From the NCBI RefSeq assembly GCF_026966905.1, contig NZ_JAPUBN010000011.1, positions 423,414 through 487,413 on the forward strand: a DNA stretch of 64,000 bases, given 5' to 3'. Shown one piece after another: positions 36,215 through 47,041 of this stretch (positions are counted from its first letter, which is position 1; each line of letters begins with the position of its first letter). The notes below the pieces were generated by a model. That model did not search any database. It was not told where the DNA came from and worked only from the letters and a program-made list of their open reading frames with translations. The translations under genes and the position numbers were made by a program. The stretch comes from Marinomonas phaeophyticola (GTDB lineage Bacteria; Pseudomonadota; Gammaproteobacteria; Pseudomonadales; Marinomonadaceae).

Positions 36215-37063
36215 CTTCCAATTTGCCGGGTTTACGAAACGCTCATCTTCTAAATTGAATTCATCGAAATCCACGTCTTGAATGTTATTTTCTAAGCTAG
36301 ATAAAATCTCTTCAAGTTGAGCCGCATTATTAACTCCGATGACTATTTTATCTATTTCTTTTATATTACAAACGTAATTAATTGCCAATGAAAGGGGGGT
36401 AATGTTAAGTCTTTTTGATACTTTGTGTAAGTTTATCAGTTGCGTTTTTATTGGATTAAAATATCTTGGCCAAGTGCCTTCAGACATCAGTATTAAACCT
36501 TGCAAGAATGCAGAACGAGTATGGATTTCTATATTTGAGGCTTTGAGTTTTTTTAAGGTGTGTGTTCTTAAAAAACGTTGGTCATATATATTTGCAGGTA
36601 TTTGAATCAAATCAGTAAAATTGAGCACATTTTGGTTTACCTGTTTGGGTGAGTAGAGAGACAGACCAACTTTATTAACAAGTCCTGTTTGCTTTAAATA
36701 GGTTAGGGCATTCGCGGCTTCAGGATAATGATTAAAATCCTCTGAATTATGCAGTAATAGACCGTAAATTGATTCTTGTTTTAAATCGTTGAGTGTCTGA
36801 CTAAAGCAATCCAAAACGCAGTCAAATACTTTTTCATTGGATGCGATAGGTTTAATTTTACTAATTATATTAAAGGGGGTTAAATCTTGTCTTCCCAGTG
36901 CGGATTCTGCGTCTCCATAAGCCGCTGCCGTGTCTATTGTTGCGATGCCTTTGCTATGAGCAAGTCTAAGGATCTTATCTACCTCATCTAATTGTGTTTT
37001 TCCAAGAGTATTACTTACCCCATAATTAACGCCAAACTGGACAGAACCAAGAGCTAACTTCAT
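36206..37063 (-). CDS. Aldo/keto reductase
   Basis: 285 residues. The barrel start LALGSVQFGVNYGVSN is followed by TIDTAAAYGDAESALG near 42-57 (catalytic Asp and Tyr), NIISKIKPI near 65 (catalytic Lys), and LLLHNSEDFNHY near 103 (His). PLSLAINYVCN near 226 and IVIGVNNAAQLEEIL near 243 form the NADP-binding end. Such reductases appear in nonulosonic acid loci of related bacteria. It overlaps pseC by 4 bases (ATGA), so it belongs to the pseBC operon. Confidence 0.85.
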   Translation of the reverse strand: MKLALGSVQFGVNYGVSNTLGKTQLDEVDKILRLAHSKGIATIDTAAAYGDAESALGRQDLTPFNIISKIKPIASNEKVFDCVLDCFSQTLNDLKQESIYGLLLHNSEDFNHYPEAANALTYLKQTGLVNKVGLSLYSPKQVNQNVLNFTDLIQIPANIYDQRFLRTHTLKKLKASNIEIHTRSAFLQGLILMSEGTWPRYFNPIKTQLINLHKVSKRLNITPLSLAINYVCNIKEIDKIVIGVNNAAQLEEILSSLENNIQDVDFDEFNLEDERFVNPANWKLT

Positions 37064-38211
37064 AAGACTTTGAGCACAGCGTCAATGACTTTACTTTGTT
37101 CTTCTTTAGTCATTAAAGGGTAAAGTGGAATTGTTATTGCCTCGTTATAATAGCGCTCTGCGTTTGGAAAATCCCCGTAATTAAATCCAAGCTTTTTATA
37201 ATACGGTTGCAAATGAATAGGAATATAATGAAGGTGGCTCATTATTCCTTGCTCACGAAGTTGACAGATCAACGCCTTATGATGCTCTTTATCAGAGTTC
37301 ATTAAACGGACAATGTATAAATGGTAGCTTGAATAACAGTCTTGCGTTTGTTTTAAGTGAATAACGGGTAAGTCTTTAAATTCATGATTATAGCGTAAGG
37401 CTAATTCATTACGTTTTGAGACAAATGCATCGAGTTTACTTATCTGGCTGAGACCTAATGCGGCATGCAAATCCGTCATTCGATAATTAAAGCCGAGTTC
37501 GATTTGCTGATAATACCAAGGGCCGTGACTTAGCTCGGTCATTTCAGCTTGATCTGATGTGAGGCCATGACTTCGTAATCGTGTTAAGCGTTTTGCCAGT
37601 ACTGAATTATTGGTGACGGCCATACCGCCTTCTGCCGAGGTGATAATTTTTACTGGATGAAAACTGAATACGCAAATATCCGAAAATTCACAACAACCTA
37701 CAGGCGTATTTTGATATTTTGCTCCAATAGCATGGGAGGCATCTTCAATAATCTTGAAGCCGTAATGTTCTGCAAGTTTATGAATCGCTTGCATATCACA
37801 AGATTGACCAGCTAGATGAACAGGAATTACCACTTTGGGTAATTGGTTTTCTTGTTCAGCCAACACCAGTTTTTTTTCAAGTTCATGAATCGACATATTG
37901 CCACTGGCTAAGTCAATATCAACAAAATCAATTTTCGCTCCGCAATATAAAGCACAGTTTGCTGAAGCGACAAAGGAAATAGGGGATGTCCAAACGATGT
38001 CATTTTTACCCACATCGAGGGCTAAGCACGCTATATGTAAAGCAGAGGTTGCGCTATTAACCGCAACCGCATGATTAACACCACAATAATGCGCCACGGC
38101 TTGTTCGAAAGCGGGTACTTTTGGACCTTGAGTGAGCCAGTCCGATTTTAATACGTCAATGACGGCATCAATATCGTCTTGGCTAATGGATTGTTTACCG
38201 TATGGAATCAT
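37060..38211 (-). CDS. pseC: UDP-4-amino-4,6-dideoxy-AltNAc transaminase PseC
   Basis: 383 residues. PseC aminates the 4-keto sugar made by PseB, using glutamate and PLP. Motifs: AVNSATSALHIACLAL near 54-69, HLAGQSCDMQAIHKLAEHY near 131-149, IIEDASHAIGAKYQ near 153-166, and the PLP lysine in VFSFHPVKIITSAEGGMAV near 179-197. The end (YYNEAITIPLYPLMTKEEQ) matches DegT/DnrJ aminotransferases. Full length, unlike the short DegT-like gene at 33920. pseB lies 15 bases upstream on the same strand. Confidence 0.92.
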   Translation of the reverse strand: MIPYGKQSISQDDIDAVIDVLKSDWLTQGPKVPAFEQAVAHYCGVNHAVAVNSATSALHIACLALDVGKNDIVWTSPISFVASANCALYCGAKIDFVDIDLASGNMSIHELEKKLVLAEQENQLPKVVIPVHLAGQSCDMQAIHKLAEHYGFKIIEDASHAIGAKYQNTPVGCCEFSDICVFSFHPVKIITSAEGGMAVTNNSVLAKRLTRLRSHGLTSDQAEMTELSHGPWYYQQIELGFNYRMTDLHAALGLSQISKLDAFVSKRNELALRYNHEFKDLPVIHLKQTQDCYSSYHLYIVRLMNSDKEHHKALICQLREQGIMSHLHYIPIHLQPYYKKLGFNYGDFPNAERYYNEAITIPLYPLMTKEEQSKVIDAVLKVL

Positions 38212-38226
38212 CTATCGTCTACTGTT

Positions 38227-39348
<1,122 letters not shown>

Positions 39349-39460
39349 TCACAAAGTACGAAACTTATAACATCCAGTTATAAATTGAGCTCTTATGTGT
39401 CTGAGGTTGTGGGTGATTCATTTATATTACACATGCTATTTGGTTTATTTAAGATATTGA

Positions 39461-40014
39461 TCATTTAGATGGGCAATTATCTAAATGATCGTTTACCATC
39501 CCTGTTGCTTGCATGTAAGCATAACAAATAGTGGGGCCAAAAAATTTAAAGCCGCGCTTTTTCATATCTTTTGAGATGATTGTTGCTAAGTCAGTTACCG
39601 CTGGGACTTCCGCCAATGTTTTAAAATGGTTCACAATGGGGACGCCATTGGTATGTTGCCAGTAATAGTTGCTGAAACTACCACATTCATCGACGATTTT
39701 TAAAAACGCTTGGGCATTCGTAATGGTGGCTTTGATTTTTAACAGGTTTCTGACAATGCTTGGATCTTGCATTAGATGCTCAATATCACCTGCTGTCATT
39801 TGACTGACTTTGACGGCGTCAAAATTATGGAATGCCTTGGCATAACCGGCTCTTTTTTCAAAATCGTGATCCAGCTAAGGCCTGCTTGAGCACTTTCTAG
39901 TACAATGAACTCAAACAGAGTTTGATCATCGTAAACCGCTTTTCCCCATTCATTATCATGGTAGGCGATATATTCTGGCGTTCCAAGACACCAGCCACAG
40001 CGTTGATCAGACAT
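39461..40014 (-). CDS. tag: DNA-3-methyladenine glycosylase I (frame break)
   Basis: Tag removes 3-methyladenine from alkylated DNA. The amino end RCGWCLGTPEYIAYHDNEWG and LFEFIVLESAQAGLSWITIL are typical, and the carboxy end has GFKFFGPTICYAYMQATGM followed by NDHLDNC, where the His and Cys bind zinc. The frame is broken at about 39855: adding one base to the T6 run at 39853-39858 (A6 on the coding strand) joins the halves as WITILKKRAGYAKAFHNFD and gives 184 residues, the normal length. A homopolymer error is the likely cause. Confidence 0.9.
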
Positions 40015-40145
40015 AAAGAACCTTTATTTTAAAATAGTAAATAAACCTAATATTGAATGGCACTCTAATATTAGGTGTTTGATACTAGCAAAAAATGGGT
40101 GCTTTACGACTACTCTTTTTCTTCTTTTAGTTGGGTGGGTTTGAT

Positions 40146-40979
40146 ATGAACTTAAATGGCGATCTTTTTCCCTTAGGCCTACTTTGGTTTACAAATTTTT
40201 TCATGGTTATTATTGCTATTTTAGTGTGGCGCCAACAACCCTGGAAAACGTTAATCGGTAATACTGATTTACAACATCGCTTTTTAGCGGCTTGTTTGGT
40301 GCTGACTTTGGTTTGGTTAGTGAATATCGATTTAAGTCTTGGGGTAGCCATCCATTTTTTGGGCATTACAACCATTACCTTGATGTTTGGTTGGGCGTTG
40401 GCCTTGGTCATTGCTTTTGTTGCTCAACTAGGCTTTTTGATATTGGGTATTGATCAGTTAGACAGTTTTGCCTTGAATTTATTACTAAGTGGTGTGTTAC
40501 CTATTTGGGTAACATGGCGTTGGCATCGATTTGTTGAAAGCTTTCATTCAAACAACCCTTTTATTTTTATCATGGGAACGGGTTTTGTTGGTTGTTTACT
40601 TGGTTGCTTAGCGGTAAGCGGGGTGGGAGTATGTCTGTTACTTTTGGGAGGTCAGTTCGAATTTGGTCGTGAAACATGGGAATATGTGGCTTTTCTCCCT
40701 TTGTTTATTATTCCCGAAGCCGTGATAAACGGTATGTTTATTTCTGGGTTTAGTATCCTACACCCTCATTGGATGATTACTTTTGATGATGAACGCTTTT
40801 TTAAAGCGCCACCCGCAAACGAAATGATTTTAGATGAGCAAGCATTGCCAGAGTCAATGGATATTGATAAACAAGAAACTTCGTCTGATCGAGAAGAAGA
40901 CAAAGATCCCGATGCCGCTTACAGACCACCTGCATCATGGCATAAAGCGGATGACAATAAGAAACATGAGGATGAGTAA
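40146..40979 (+). CDS. Integral membrane protein, ECF-permease-like (COG3235 type)
   Basis: 277 residues from the ATG at 40146 (GGTGGG upstream). About seven hydrophobic segments lie in residues 10-215, including SLGVAIHFLGITTITLMFGW near 63-82 and VIAFVAQLGFLILGI near 88. The last 55 residues are hydrophilic and acidic (SDREEDKDPDAAYRPPASW), probably cytoplasmic. It resembles predicted integral membrane proteins related to CbiM-type energy-coupling-factor permeases, but no ATPase gene accompanies it, so transport and substrate are unproven. Its stop overlaps the nudF start by one base. Confidence 0.6.
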   Translation: MNLNGDLFPLGLLWFTNFFMVIIAILVWRQQPWKTLIGNTDLQHRFLAACLVLTLVWLVNIDLSLGVAIHFLGITTITLMFGWALALVIAFVAQLGFLILGIDQLDSFALNLLLSGVLPIWVTWRWHRFVESFHSNNPFIFIMGTGFVGCLLGCLAVSGVGVCLLLLGGQFEFGRETWEYVAFLPLFIIPEAVINGMFISGFSILHPHWMITFDDERFFKAPPANEMILDEQALPESMDIDKQETSSDREEDKDPDAAYRPPASWHKADDNKKHEDE

Positions 40980-41626
40980 TGTCAAAAAAAAGTCTACCTA
41001 CTCCAGTTGAATTTACGCCAAAATATAATCAGTCGGATGTTGAGATAATTAAAGAAGAGGCCTTGTATAATGGCTTCTTTAAAATGAAAAAGGTGACCTT
41101 GAAGCATCGTCTATTCAATGGTGGCTGGAGTGGCAATATAGAGCGAGAAATGATGGTTCGGGGCGATGCCGTTTGTGTGCTTCTATATGACCCTAGGAAG
41201 GATAAAGTACTCTTAATTGAACAGTTCCGAGCTTGTGCTGTTAAGCATGTGTCTCCTTGGTTGCTTGAATTAGTTGCGGGTATGGTGGAAGACGGCGAGT
41301 CTAATGAAGAGGTTGCCCGACGAGAATCTCTTGAAGAAGCTGGAGTGGAAGTGCTGCGTTTAGAATGGATGTTAAACTTCGTTCCTTCACCCGGTGGGTT
41401 AGTTGAATACCTAAAGATGTATGTTGGTGAGTTTGATTCCAATAAAGTGAACCTAGAAAAATCCTACGGTTTACAAGGTGAAAATGAAGACATTCGCTTG
41501 CATTTATTTGATGCGGATGTCGCAATCGCTTTGTTAAAAACAAACATTGATAATGCCAGTACCATTATGGGATTACAGTGGTTGGCATTGAATAAACAAG
41601 ATCTGCGGGCAAGGTGGCTTGCTTAG
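40979..41626 (+). CDS. nudF: ADP-ribose pyrophosphatase NudF
   Basis: 215 residues. The Nudix box is complete: GMVEDGESNEEVARRESLEE followed by AGV fits G-x5-E-x7-R-E-U-x-E-E-x-G-U at about residues 101-123. FRACAVKHVSPWLLELVAGM precedes it, as in the ADP-ribose branch, and NFVPSPGGLVEYLKMYVGEF follows. The enzyme cleaves ADP-ribose to AMP and ribose phosphate. In gammaproteobacteria nudF is followed by yqiB, cpdA, yqiA and parE; here the order is kept except that cpdA is missing. Confidence 0.92.
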   Translation: MSKKSLPTPVEFTPKYNQSDVEIIKEEALYNGFFKMKKVTLKHRLFNGGWSGNIEREMMVRGDAVCVLLYDPRKDKVLLIEQFRACAVKHVSPWLLELVAGMVEDGESNEEVARRESLEEAGVEVLRLEWMLNFVPSPGGLVEYLKMYVGEFDSNKVNLEKSYGLQGENEDIRLHLFDADVAIALLKTNIDNASTIMGLQWLALNKQDLRARWLA

Positions 41627-41678
41627 CGTTATACTAGGGTTCATACAGTAGAGATAAATTAAAACAGAGAGAGGATTA

Positions 41679-42134
41679 ATGCGGCAAAGTTATGTGCCTG
41701 ACTTAAGTAATTTACAGTTGCTTGGCGAATTAAACTATCGTCGAGTAGGTAAACTTATGCGTACCCAAGAAGATCAAGCGGAATGGCTTTTTGAAGTTCA
41801 TTCTGCTGGTGCTCAAGAGAGTCGCTTAAGTCTTACTTTGGTCAGCGAGAGTCAATATACTAGCGAACTGAAATTAGAGTTTGGTCATCTTGGTGAAACC
41901 GCATTGCTGTTTGATCCTAAGGTAAGTATGACGGTTCGGCTGTATCATGACGTGGGCTTAGCTGAAATTACGGATGGTCATCGTCAGTACCAGGGGAGTT
42001 ACCCTTATCCTAACGATGCCATGCTTCATAAAGATGAAAAATTTAGGCTAAATCAACAGTTATCTGATTTGTTAGAACTGTGCCTTAAGCATGGTCATAG
42101 GCGTATCAATTCATTCGATTTTCAACACGCCTAA
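41679..42134 (+). CDS. yqiB: DUF1249 (YqiB-like) protein
   Basis: 151 residues. The family pattern is clear: LQLLGELNYRRVGKLMRTQ near 9-27, VRLYHDVGLAEITDGHRQYQ near 87-106, and the end KEDKF-like stretch followed by FRLNQQLSDLLELCLKHGH near 121-141. No enzyme function is known for DUF1249. The gene is a regular member of the nudF-parE neighbourhood and is preceded by GAGAGG. It is soluble with no signal peptide. Confidence 0.85.
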   Translation: MRQSYVPDLSNLQLLGELNYRRVGKLMRTQEDQAEWLFEVHSAGAQESRLSLTLVSESQYTSELKLEFGHLGETALLFDPKVSMTVRLYHDVGLAEITDGHRQYQGSYPYPNDAMLHKDEKFRLNQQLSDLLELCLKHGHRRINSFDFQHA

Positions 42135-42155
42135 TATTCAGTTTATGGAAATGAC

Positions 42156-42728
42156 ATGCCTTATTTAATGTATTTACACGGTTTTAATAGTTCAGAGCGT
42201 TCTTTCAAATCAAACTGCATTCATGATCGATTAAAAAAGCTGGGATTATCGAACTCATACTTAATGCCAAGGCTTTCATGGGAACCAAATCAAGCCATTA
42301 TTCAAGCCAGTAGGCTAATAGAGTCTCACTTGTCAGAGGGTATTACCTTAGTCGGTAGTTCATTAGGTGGATTCTACGCCGGTTATCTTGCAGAAAAATA
42401 CGCGATTAATGCTATTTTGGTCAATCCTGCCGTATCAGCACATGAATTATTGGTTGATTATTTAGGCGATCAAGTTAATCCCTATACCCAAGAAGAGTAT
42501 CAATTGACAACAGAACATATTGCTCAACTGGAAAAACTTGATGCTCCTATGACCTCTGTGGAACGATATTGGCTAATGCTGCAAGAAGGTGATGAAGTAC
42601 TAGATTATTCTAAAGCGCTCAGTAAATACCCTGATGTACGCCTAACATTAGAGCCTTTAGGGGACCATAGTTTTGTTAATTTTGAACGTCACATCAATAA
42701 CATACTGACCTTTTCAAAATTACTATAA
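42156..42728 (+). CDS. yqiA: YqiA-like alpha/beta-hydrolase esterase
   Basis: 190 residues. The start YLMYLHGFNSSERSFKSNCI holds the oxyanion HGFNSS pattern; the nucleophile is Ser in TLVGSSLGGFYAGYLAEKY near 64-82 (G-x-S-x-G); the acid and final His lie near LMLQEGDEVLDY and GDHSFVNFERH near 169-179. Escherichia coli YqiA is an esterase acting on short acyl chains. It lies 70 bases before parE, its usual neighbour. Confidence 0.9.
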   Translation: MPYLMYLHGFNSSERSFKSNCIHDRLKKLGLSNSYLMPRLSWEPNQAIIQASRLIESHLSEGITLVGSSLGGFYAGYLAEKYAINAILVNPAVSAHELLVDYLGDQVNPYTQEEYQLTTEHIAQLEKLDAPMTSVERYWLMLQEGDEVLDYSKALSKYPDVRLTLEPLGDHSFVNFERHINNILTFSKLL

Positions 42729-42798
42729 AGCCTTTTTTTGGAATGCTACACTGATTTCATTCCATTTATTATCAAATTAATTTTTTAAGAAGAGAATC

Positions 42799-44695
42799 AT
42801 GTCTGCTAAAAATTATAATGCGGATTCCATTGAAGTTTTAAGCGGTTTAGAACCGGTTCAAAAACGTCCTGGAATGTACACTGATACAACACGTCCTAAC
42901 CATTTAGCGCAGGAGGTGATTGATAACTCTGTCGATGAAGCGCTTGCTGGGCATGCAGACCGTATAGAAATTACTTTGTTAAAAGACGGAGTATTAAGTG
43001 TTGAGGATAATGGTCGCGGTATGCCAGTTGATATACACGCGGAAGAAGGGATTTCTGGAGTTGAGCTTATTCTGACAAAACTGCATGCTGGCGGTAAATT
43101 TTCCGGAGATAATTATCAGTTTTCCGGTGGTTTACACGGTGTTGGGGTATCCGTTGTTAATGCGCTCTCAACTCAATTGGATGTGTGGGTAAAACGTGAC
43201 GGTAAACTGCATCACATTGCTTTTGCTGATGGGTTTAAAACTTCAGATTTAACCGAAGTAGGTACAGTAGGAAAAAAATACGGGCACTAAAGTCCAGTTT
43301 AAAGCAGACCCTAAGTACTTCGATTCAAGTAAATACTCCATTAGTCGCTTGAAGCACTTATTAAAGGCTAAAGCGGTATTATGTCCGGGGTTGCATGTTG
43401 TCTTTGTTGATCAGACCGGCAGTGTTGAAGAAACAGAAGAGTGGTTTTTTCAAGATGGTTTGAAAGATTATTTAGCTCAGGCGAATGCGGGCTTTGTCCT
43501 ATTGCCTGATGAGCCTTTTATGGGAGGATTAACGGAAAAAACTCAGGGTGTGGATTGGGCTGTCCAATGGTTGCCCGAAGGTGGTGAATTGGTGACAGAA
43601 AGCTATGTTAACCTCATTCCAACCGCGCAAGGTGGTACCCATGTTAATGGGTTGCGTACAGGGCTTCTAGAAGCCATTAGAGAGTTTTGTGATTTTCGCA
43701 GCTTGTTGCCGCGAGGCGTGAAATTAACCGCTGAGGATGTCTGGGATCGATGCAGTTATGTGTTATCCGCCAAGATTCAAGAGCCGCAATTCTCTGGTCA
43801 AACAAAAGAAAGATTGTCTTCTCGTCAAATTGTGGCGTTTATTTCGGCAACGGTTAAAGATGCATTCAGTCTTTGGTTAAATAAACATGTTGATGACGGA
43901 CAAAAGATTGCTGAGCTAGTGATTAATAGTGCTCAAAAGCGTATGCGAGCGAGCAAAAAGGTCGTTCGTAAAAAAATAACTCAAGGTCCAGCACTACCTG
44001 GAAAACTGGCTGACTGTGTTGGACAGGACTCATCAAGGGGAGAGTTATTTTTAGTCGAAGGTGATTCTGCGGGTGGTTCTGCAAAACAAGCCCGAGATAG
44101 AGAGTTTCAGGCTATTATGCCCTTGAGAGGTAAGATTCTGAATTCTTGGGAAGTGGATTCCTCTGAGGTATTGGCATCCCAAGAAATTCATGATATTTCG
44201 GTCGCTTTAGGTATTGATCCTGGCGTCGATGACTTGTCATCCTTGCGTTATGGCAAAGTGTGTATCTTAGCGGATGCGGATTCGGATGGTTTGCATATTG
44301 CGACTTTGTTGTGTGCGCTGTTTGTTAAGCACTTTCCTTACTTGGTTAAGGCGGGTCATGTCTTTGTTGCTATGCCCCCTCTTTATCGTATTGATGTAGC
44401 TAAAGAAGTCTATTACGCTCTAGATGAAGAAGAAAAAGAAATTACTCTACATAAGATCGCGACTGAGCATAAGCGCTCAACGCCAAATGTACAGCGATTC
44501 AAAGGTCTAGGTGAAATGAACCCTTCACAGCTAAGAGAAACGACTATGGCTCCGGACACTCGTCGCCTGATTCAACTAACCATGGAAGACGCTCCTGATA
44601 CCAATGAGCTTCTTGATAAACTCCTGTCTAAAAAGCGCGCTGGAGATCGTAAGTCCTGGTTAGAAACCTATGGAAACCTAGCCATCGTAGATTAA
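42799..44695 (+). CDS. parE: Topoisomerase IV subunit B ParE (frame break)
   Basis: ParE is the ATPase subunit that, with ParC, separates daughter chromosomes. The GHKL part has [15 protein letters not shown] near 39-53, [14 protein letters not shown] near 71, and [15 protein letters not shown] near 112. The TOPRIM part has [20 protein letters not shown] and [10 protein letters not shown]. The first frame stops at 43290; deleting one A from (or adding two to) the A7 run at 43272-43278 restores the conserved [18 protein letters not shown] and gives 631 or 632 residues, equal to other ParE proteins. Because parE is normally essential, the break is almost certainly a sequence error. Confidence 0.93.
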
Positions 44696-44824
44696 TCATA
44701 TTAAGACGGCTTTAAGAACGAATCGAGGAAAAAATAGGCATTCTTTGCTTTAGTCATTGTTGATATTAGACCATCCGCCTAGTATGCCTGCTCTATTATA
44801 AAGTTAGTCTTTAGGGAAAATTTC

Positions 44825-45799
44825 ATGGGGATTTTTGATCGAGTTGGACAGCTAGTTAGAAGTCAACCTGCTACATCAAAAGCGTTGGCTCCTGAATCTA
44901 ATCAACAAATGTTAGAGGCGCATTTGAGTAGTTTATTGGCGAGTCTATTAACCATGGCTTGGTTTGTTGAGGCTAGGGATCCTTATACTGGGGGTCATCT
45001 CTGGAGGGTATCTCGCTTTGCTTTATTATTAGCCGAAACGTCAGGACTTAATAAAGCGCAAGCCGCTCAAATAAGTTTGGGTGGTTTTCTGCACGATTTA
45101 GGAAAAATCGGTATTCCGGATGCTATTTTAGGTAAAACAAGTCGCTTAACCGATGACGAGTATGATGTTATTAAAACGCATCCTGAGATGGGTTTTAGAA
45201 TGTTAGGCGGCCACCCTTTAGCTGATTTTGTTAAGGATGCGGTCTTGCTGCATCATGAGCGACCTGATGGTAAGGGTTACCCAAGAGGGTTATTGGAGGA
45301 TGAAATTCCGTTAATGGCGAAAATTGTGGGCTTGTGTGATGCTTTTGACGCGATGACCAGCAGCCGACCTTATCGTTCAGGTATGCCTATTGAAAAAGCA
45401 CTTTCTATTATTGAATCTAATCTCGGGACTCAGTTTGATGCTAAGTTAGGTAGTTTGTTTATCGATTTAGGAAGGCAAAAACAACTTGATTTAATCGTTG
45501 GCTATAGTGATGACGGGATTCCTTTAGAGCAGTGTCAGGCATGTGGTCTGACGTTAGTGATTCATAAAGAGCACAAAGCAGGGGATCATCTTTTTTGTCG
45601 TCAATGTACGGGCGAATTTGTGTTAGATGATGTAAATGGTAGCTTATCCCCCATTGCAACGGGCCGCAGAGGAAGTGCAAGCGATTTGGAGCCACATTTA
45701 GATCAGCAACTTATCGCTAATACGGTAAAACAATCTATTGCGGCCATGCCAATAACGGATTTAACTCAAGCGGTTATGAGTAACTTTAAGAGTTCATAA
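44825..45799 (+). CDS. HD-GYP c-di-GMP phosphodiesterase with zinc-ribbon-like end
   Basis: 324 residues. HD-GYP motifs are intact: RDPYTGGHLWRVSRFALLLA near 54, GGFLHDLGKIGIPDAILGK near 88-106 (the HD pair), KTHPEMGFRML near 118, and LLHHERPDGKGYPRGL near 140-155 followed by CDAFDAMTSSRPYR near 175-188. It should hydrolyse c-di-GMP. Near residues 238-262 four cysteines (CQACG and CRQC) form a probable zinc ribbon, unusual for this family. No membrane segment or input domain is visible. It may be a cytosolic metal- or redox-linked enzyme. Confidence 0.85.
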   Translation: MGIFDRVGQLVRSQPATSKALAPESNQQMLEAHLSSLLASLLTMAWFVEARDPYTGGHLWRVSRFALLLAETSGLNKAQAAQISLGGFLHDLGKIGIPDAILGKTSRLTDDEYDVIKTHPEMGFRMLGGHPLADFVKDAVLLHHERPDGKGYPRGLLEDEIPLMAKIVGLCDAFDAMTSSRPYRSGMPIEKALSIIESNLGTQFDAKLGSLFIDLGRQKQLDLIVGYSDDGIPLEQCQACGLTLVIHKEHKAGDHLFCRQCTGEFVLDDVNGSLSPIATGRRGSASDLEPHLDQQLIANTVKQSIAAMPITDLTQAVMSNFKSS

Positions 45800-45814
45800 T
45801 AATAGGATGACTGT

Positions 45815-46027
45815 ATGGGGTTTCTAAAAATAGTAATGTTAAAGCAGAATGTTTTAGCGGCGCTTAAAATCTCTTTATTTGTAGGGACTGTGTTGAATCT
45901 AATTAATCAAGGGCCAGGTGTTTATGAGGGCGGCACTGTTTCTTGGTTCCATCTCTTCATGAATTACTTTGTGCCTTTTTGCGTTTCAAGCTACAGTGCG
46001 GCGAAAAACCAATTATCGTCTAAATGA
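45815..46027 (+). CDS. nrtS: NrtS-like small membrane protein
   Basis: 70 residues with two hydrophobic segments, about 13-31 and 44-60. AALKISLFVGTVLNLINQGP and FMNYFVPFCVSSYSAAKN match the NrtS family of nitrate/nitrite transporters, which are about this size. AGGATGA lies 6 bases before the ATG at 45815. It starts 15 bases after the HD-GYP gene and may be cotranscribed with it. Family recognition is from memory of a short pattern, so it is less secure than longer genes. Confidence 0.7.
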   Translation: MGFLKIVMLKQNVLAALKISLFVGTVLNLINQGPGVYEGGTVSWFHLFMNYFVPFCVSSYSAAKNQLSSK

Positions 46028-46131
46028 AGCCTATAAATACGCTATTTATATTTTTAAACATAAAGATCCTTCCCATGAAAACTATGTTAAACATAGCTTC
46101 ATGAGAGAGGAATGTCTTGCTGTTTTATTGA

Positions 46132-46992
46132 TTAATCATCATCTTCGTTTGCTGCTTTTATGCGTTCTAGTCGAGACTCTTCTTCTGCAATAGCCGCTTG
46201 AATTTCGGCCAAAACATCATCAACATTCGCGTTCGTTTCATCTTCTACGAATAGACCCGTCAATTCAGAGTCAGCGGTTAAATCACCCGATTGATACAAA
46301 GCCCAAATTTCCTTAGCATATTTCGTTTGCTTTAGATCTGGAGCAAACCGAGCATAGTAATCGGTTATTTTATCTACATCTCTTGTAAGCATCCATTGCG
46401 CATTATTATTGCCAGACGCGTCAACAACTTGTGGGAGGTCTATAATAACAGGGCCGTATTCATCGACTAAAACATTAAACTCTGACAAATCACCATGTAT
46501 CAGTCCAACACTCAGCATTCTCACTATGTATTGCATCATTACCTGATGGTCTTCTATAGCTTGAGCTGCATCCATGGTGACATCATCTAATCGTGGTGCA
46601 ACGTGCCCATCTTCATCTGTAATGAGCTCCATTAATAGAACGCCATCAATACAGCCAAATGTCTCTGGAACACGAACACCCGCTTCCAATAATTTTTTTA
46701 AGGCATCAACTTCGGTGTTATGCCAAGCGGCTTCTTGTTGAGAGCGACCATATTTAGAGCCTTTCTCCATCGCTCTTGAGCGACGACTATTTTTGACTTT
46801 TCTCCCTTCTTGATATTGTACGGCATTTTTAAAACTACGTTGGGCGGCGTCTTTGTATACCTTTGCACAACGTATTTTATCGCCGCAGCGAACAACATAA
46901 ACTGTGGCTTCTTTGCCACTCATAAGGCGACTAATGACTTCGTCTATTAGGCCATCTTCGACTAGTGGTTGTATTCGATTTGGTACTTTCAT
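46132..46992 (-). CDS. RIO-type serine protein kinase
   Basis: 286 residues. The ATP loop ISRLMSGKEATVYVVRCGD is at 20-38 and the Lys in IRCAKVYKDAAQRSFKNAV follows. The catalytic loop is GLIHGDLSEFNVLVDEYGPV near 163-182, with Asp in HGDLSEFN and the metal Asp in IIDLPQVV near 184-191. These are RIO1-family hallmarks. RIO kinases act on ribosome assembly in archaea and eukaryotes; the bacterial role is less clear. The end is acidic. The neighbouring genes give no functional clue. Confidence 0.92.
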   Translation of the reverse strand: MKVPNRIQPLVEDGLIDEVISRLMSGKEATVYVVRCGDKIRCAKVYKDAAQRSFKNAVQYQEGRKVKNSRRSRAMEKGSKYGRSQQEAAWHNTEVDALKKLLEAGVRVPETFGCIDGVLLMELITDEDGHVAPRLDDVTMDAAQAIEDHQVMMQYIVRMLSVGLIHGDLSEFNVLVDEYGPVIIDLPQVVDASGNNNAQWMLTRDVDKITDYYARFAPDLKQTKYAKEIWALYQSGDLTADSELTGLFVEDETNANVDDVLAEIQAAIAEEESRLERIKAANEDDD

Positions 46993-47041
46993 GGGGTCCT
47001 TATACCTTACATTTAAGACAACATTATGATTCTATTGTTAC

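Noticed and set aside
45969..46193. Small protein overlapping NrtS and the RIO kinase gene
   Set aside because: It overlaps two better supported genes and shows no family pattern.
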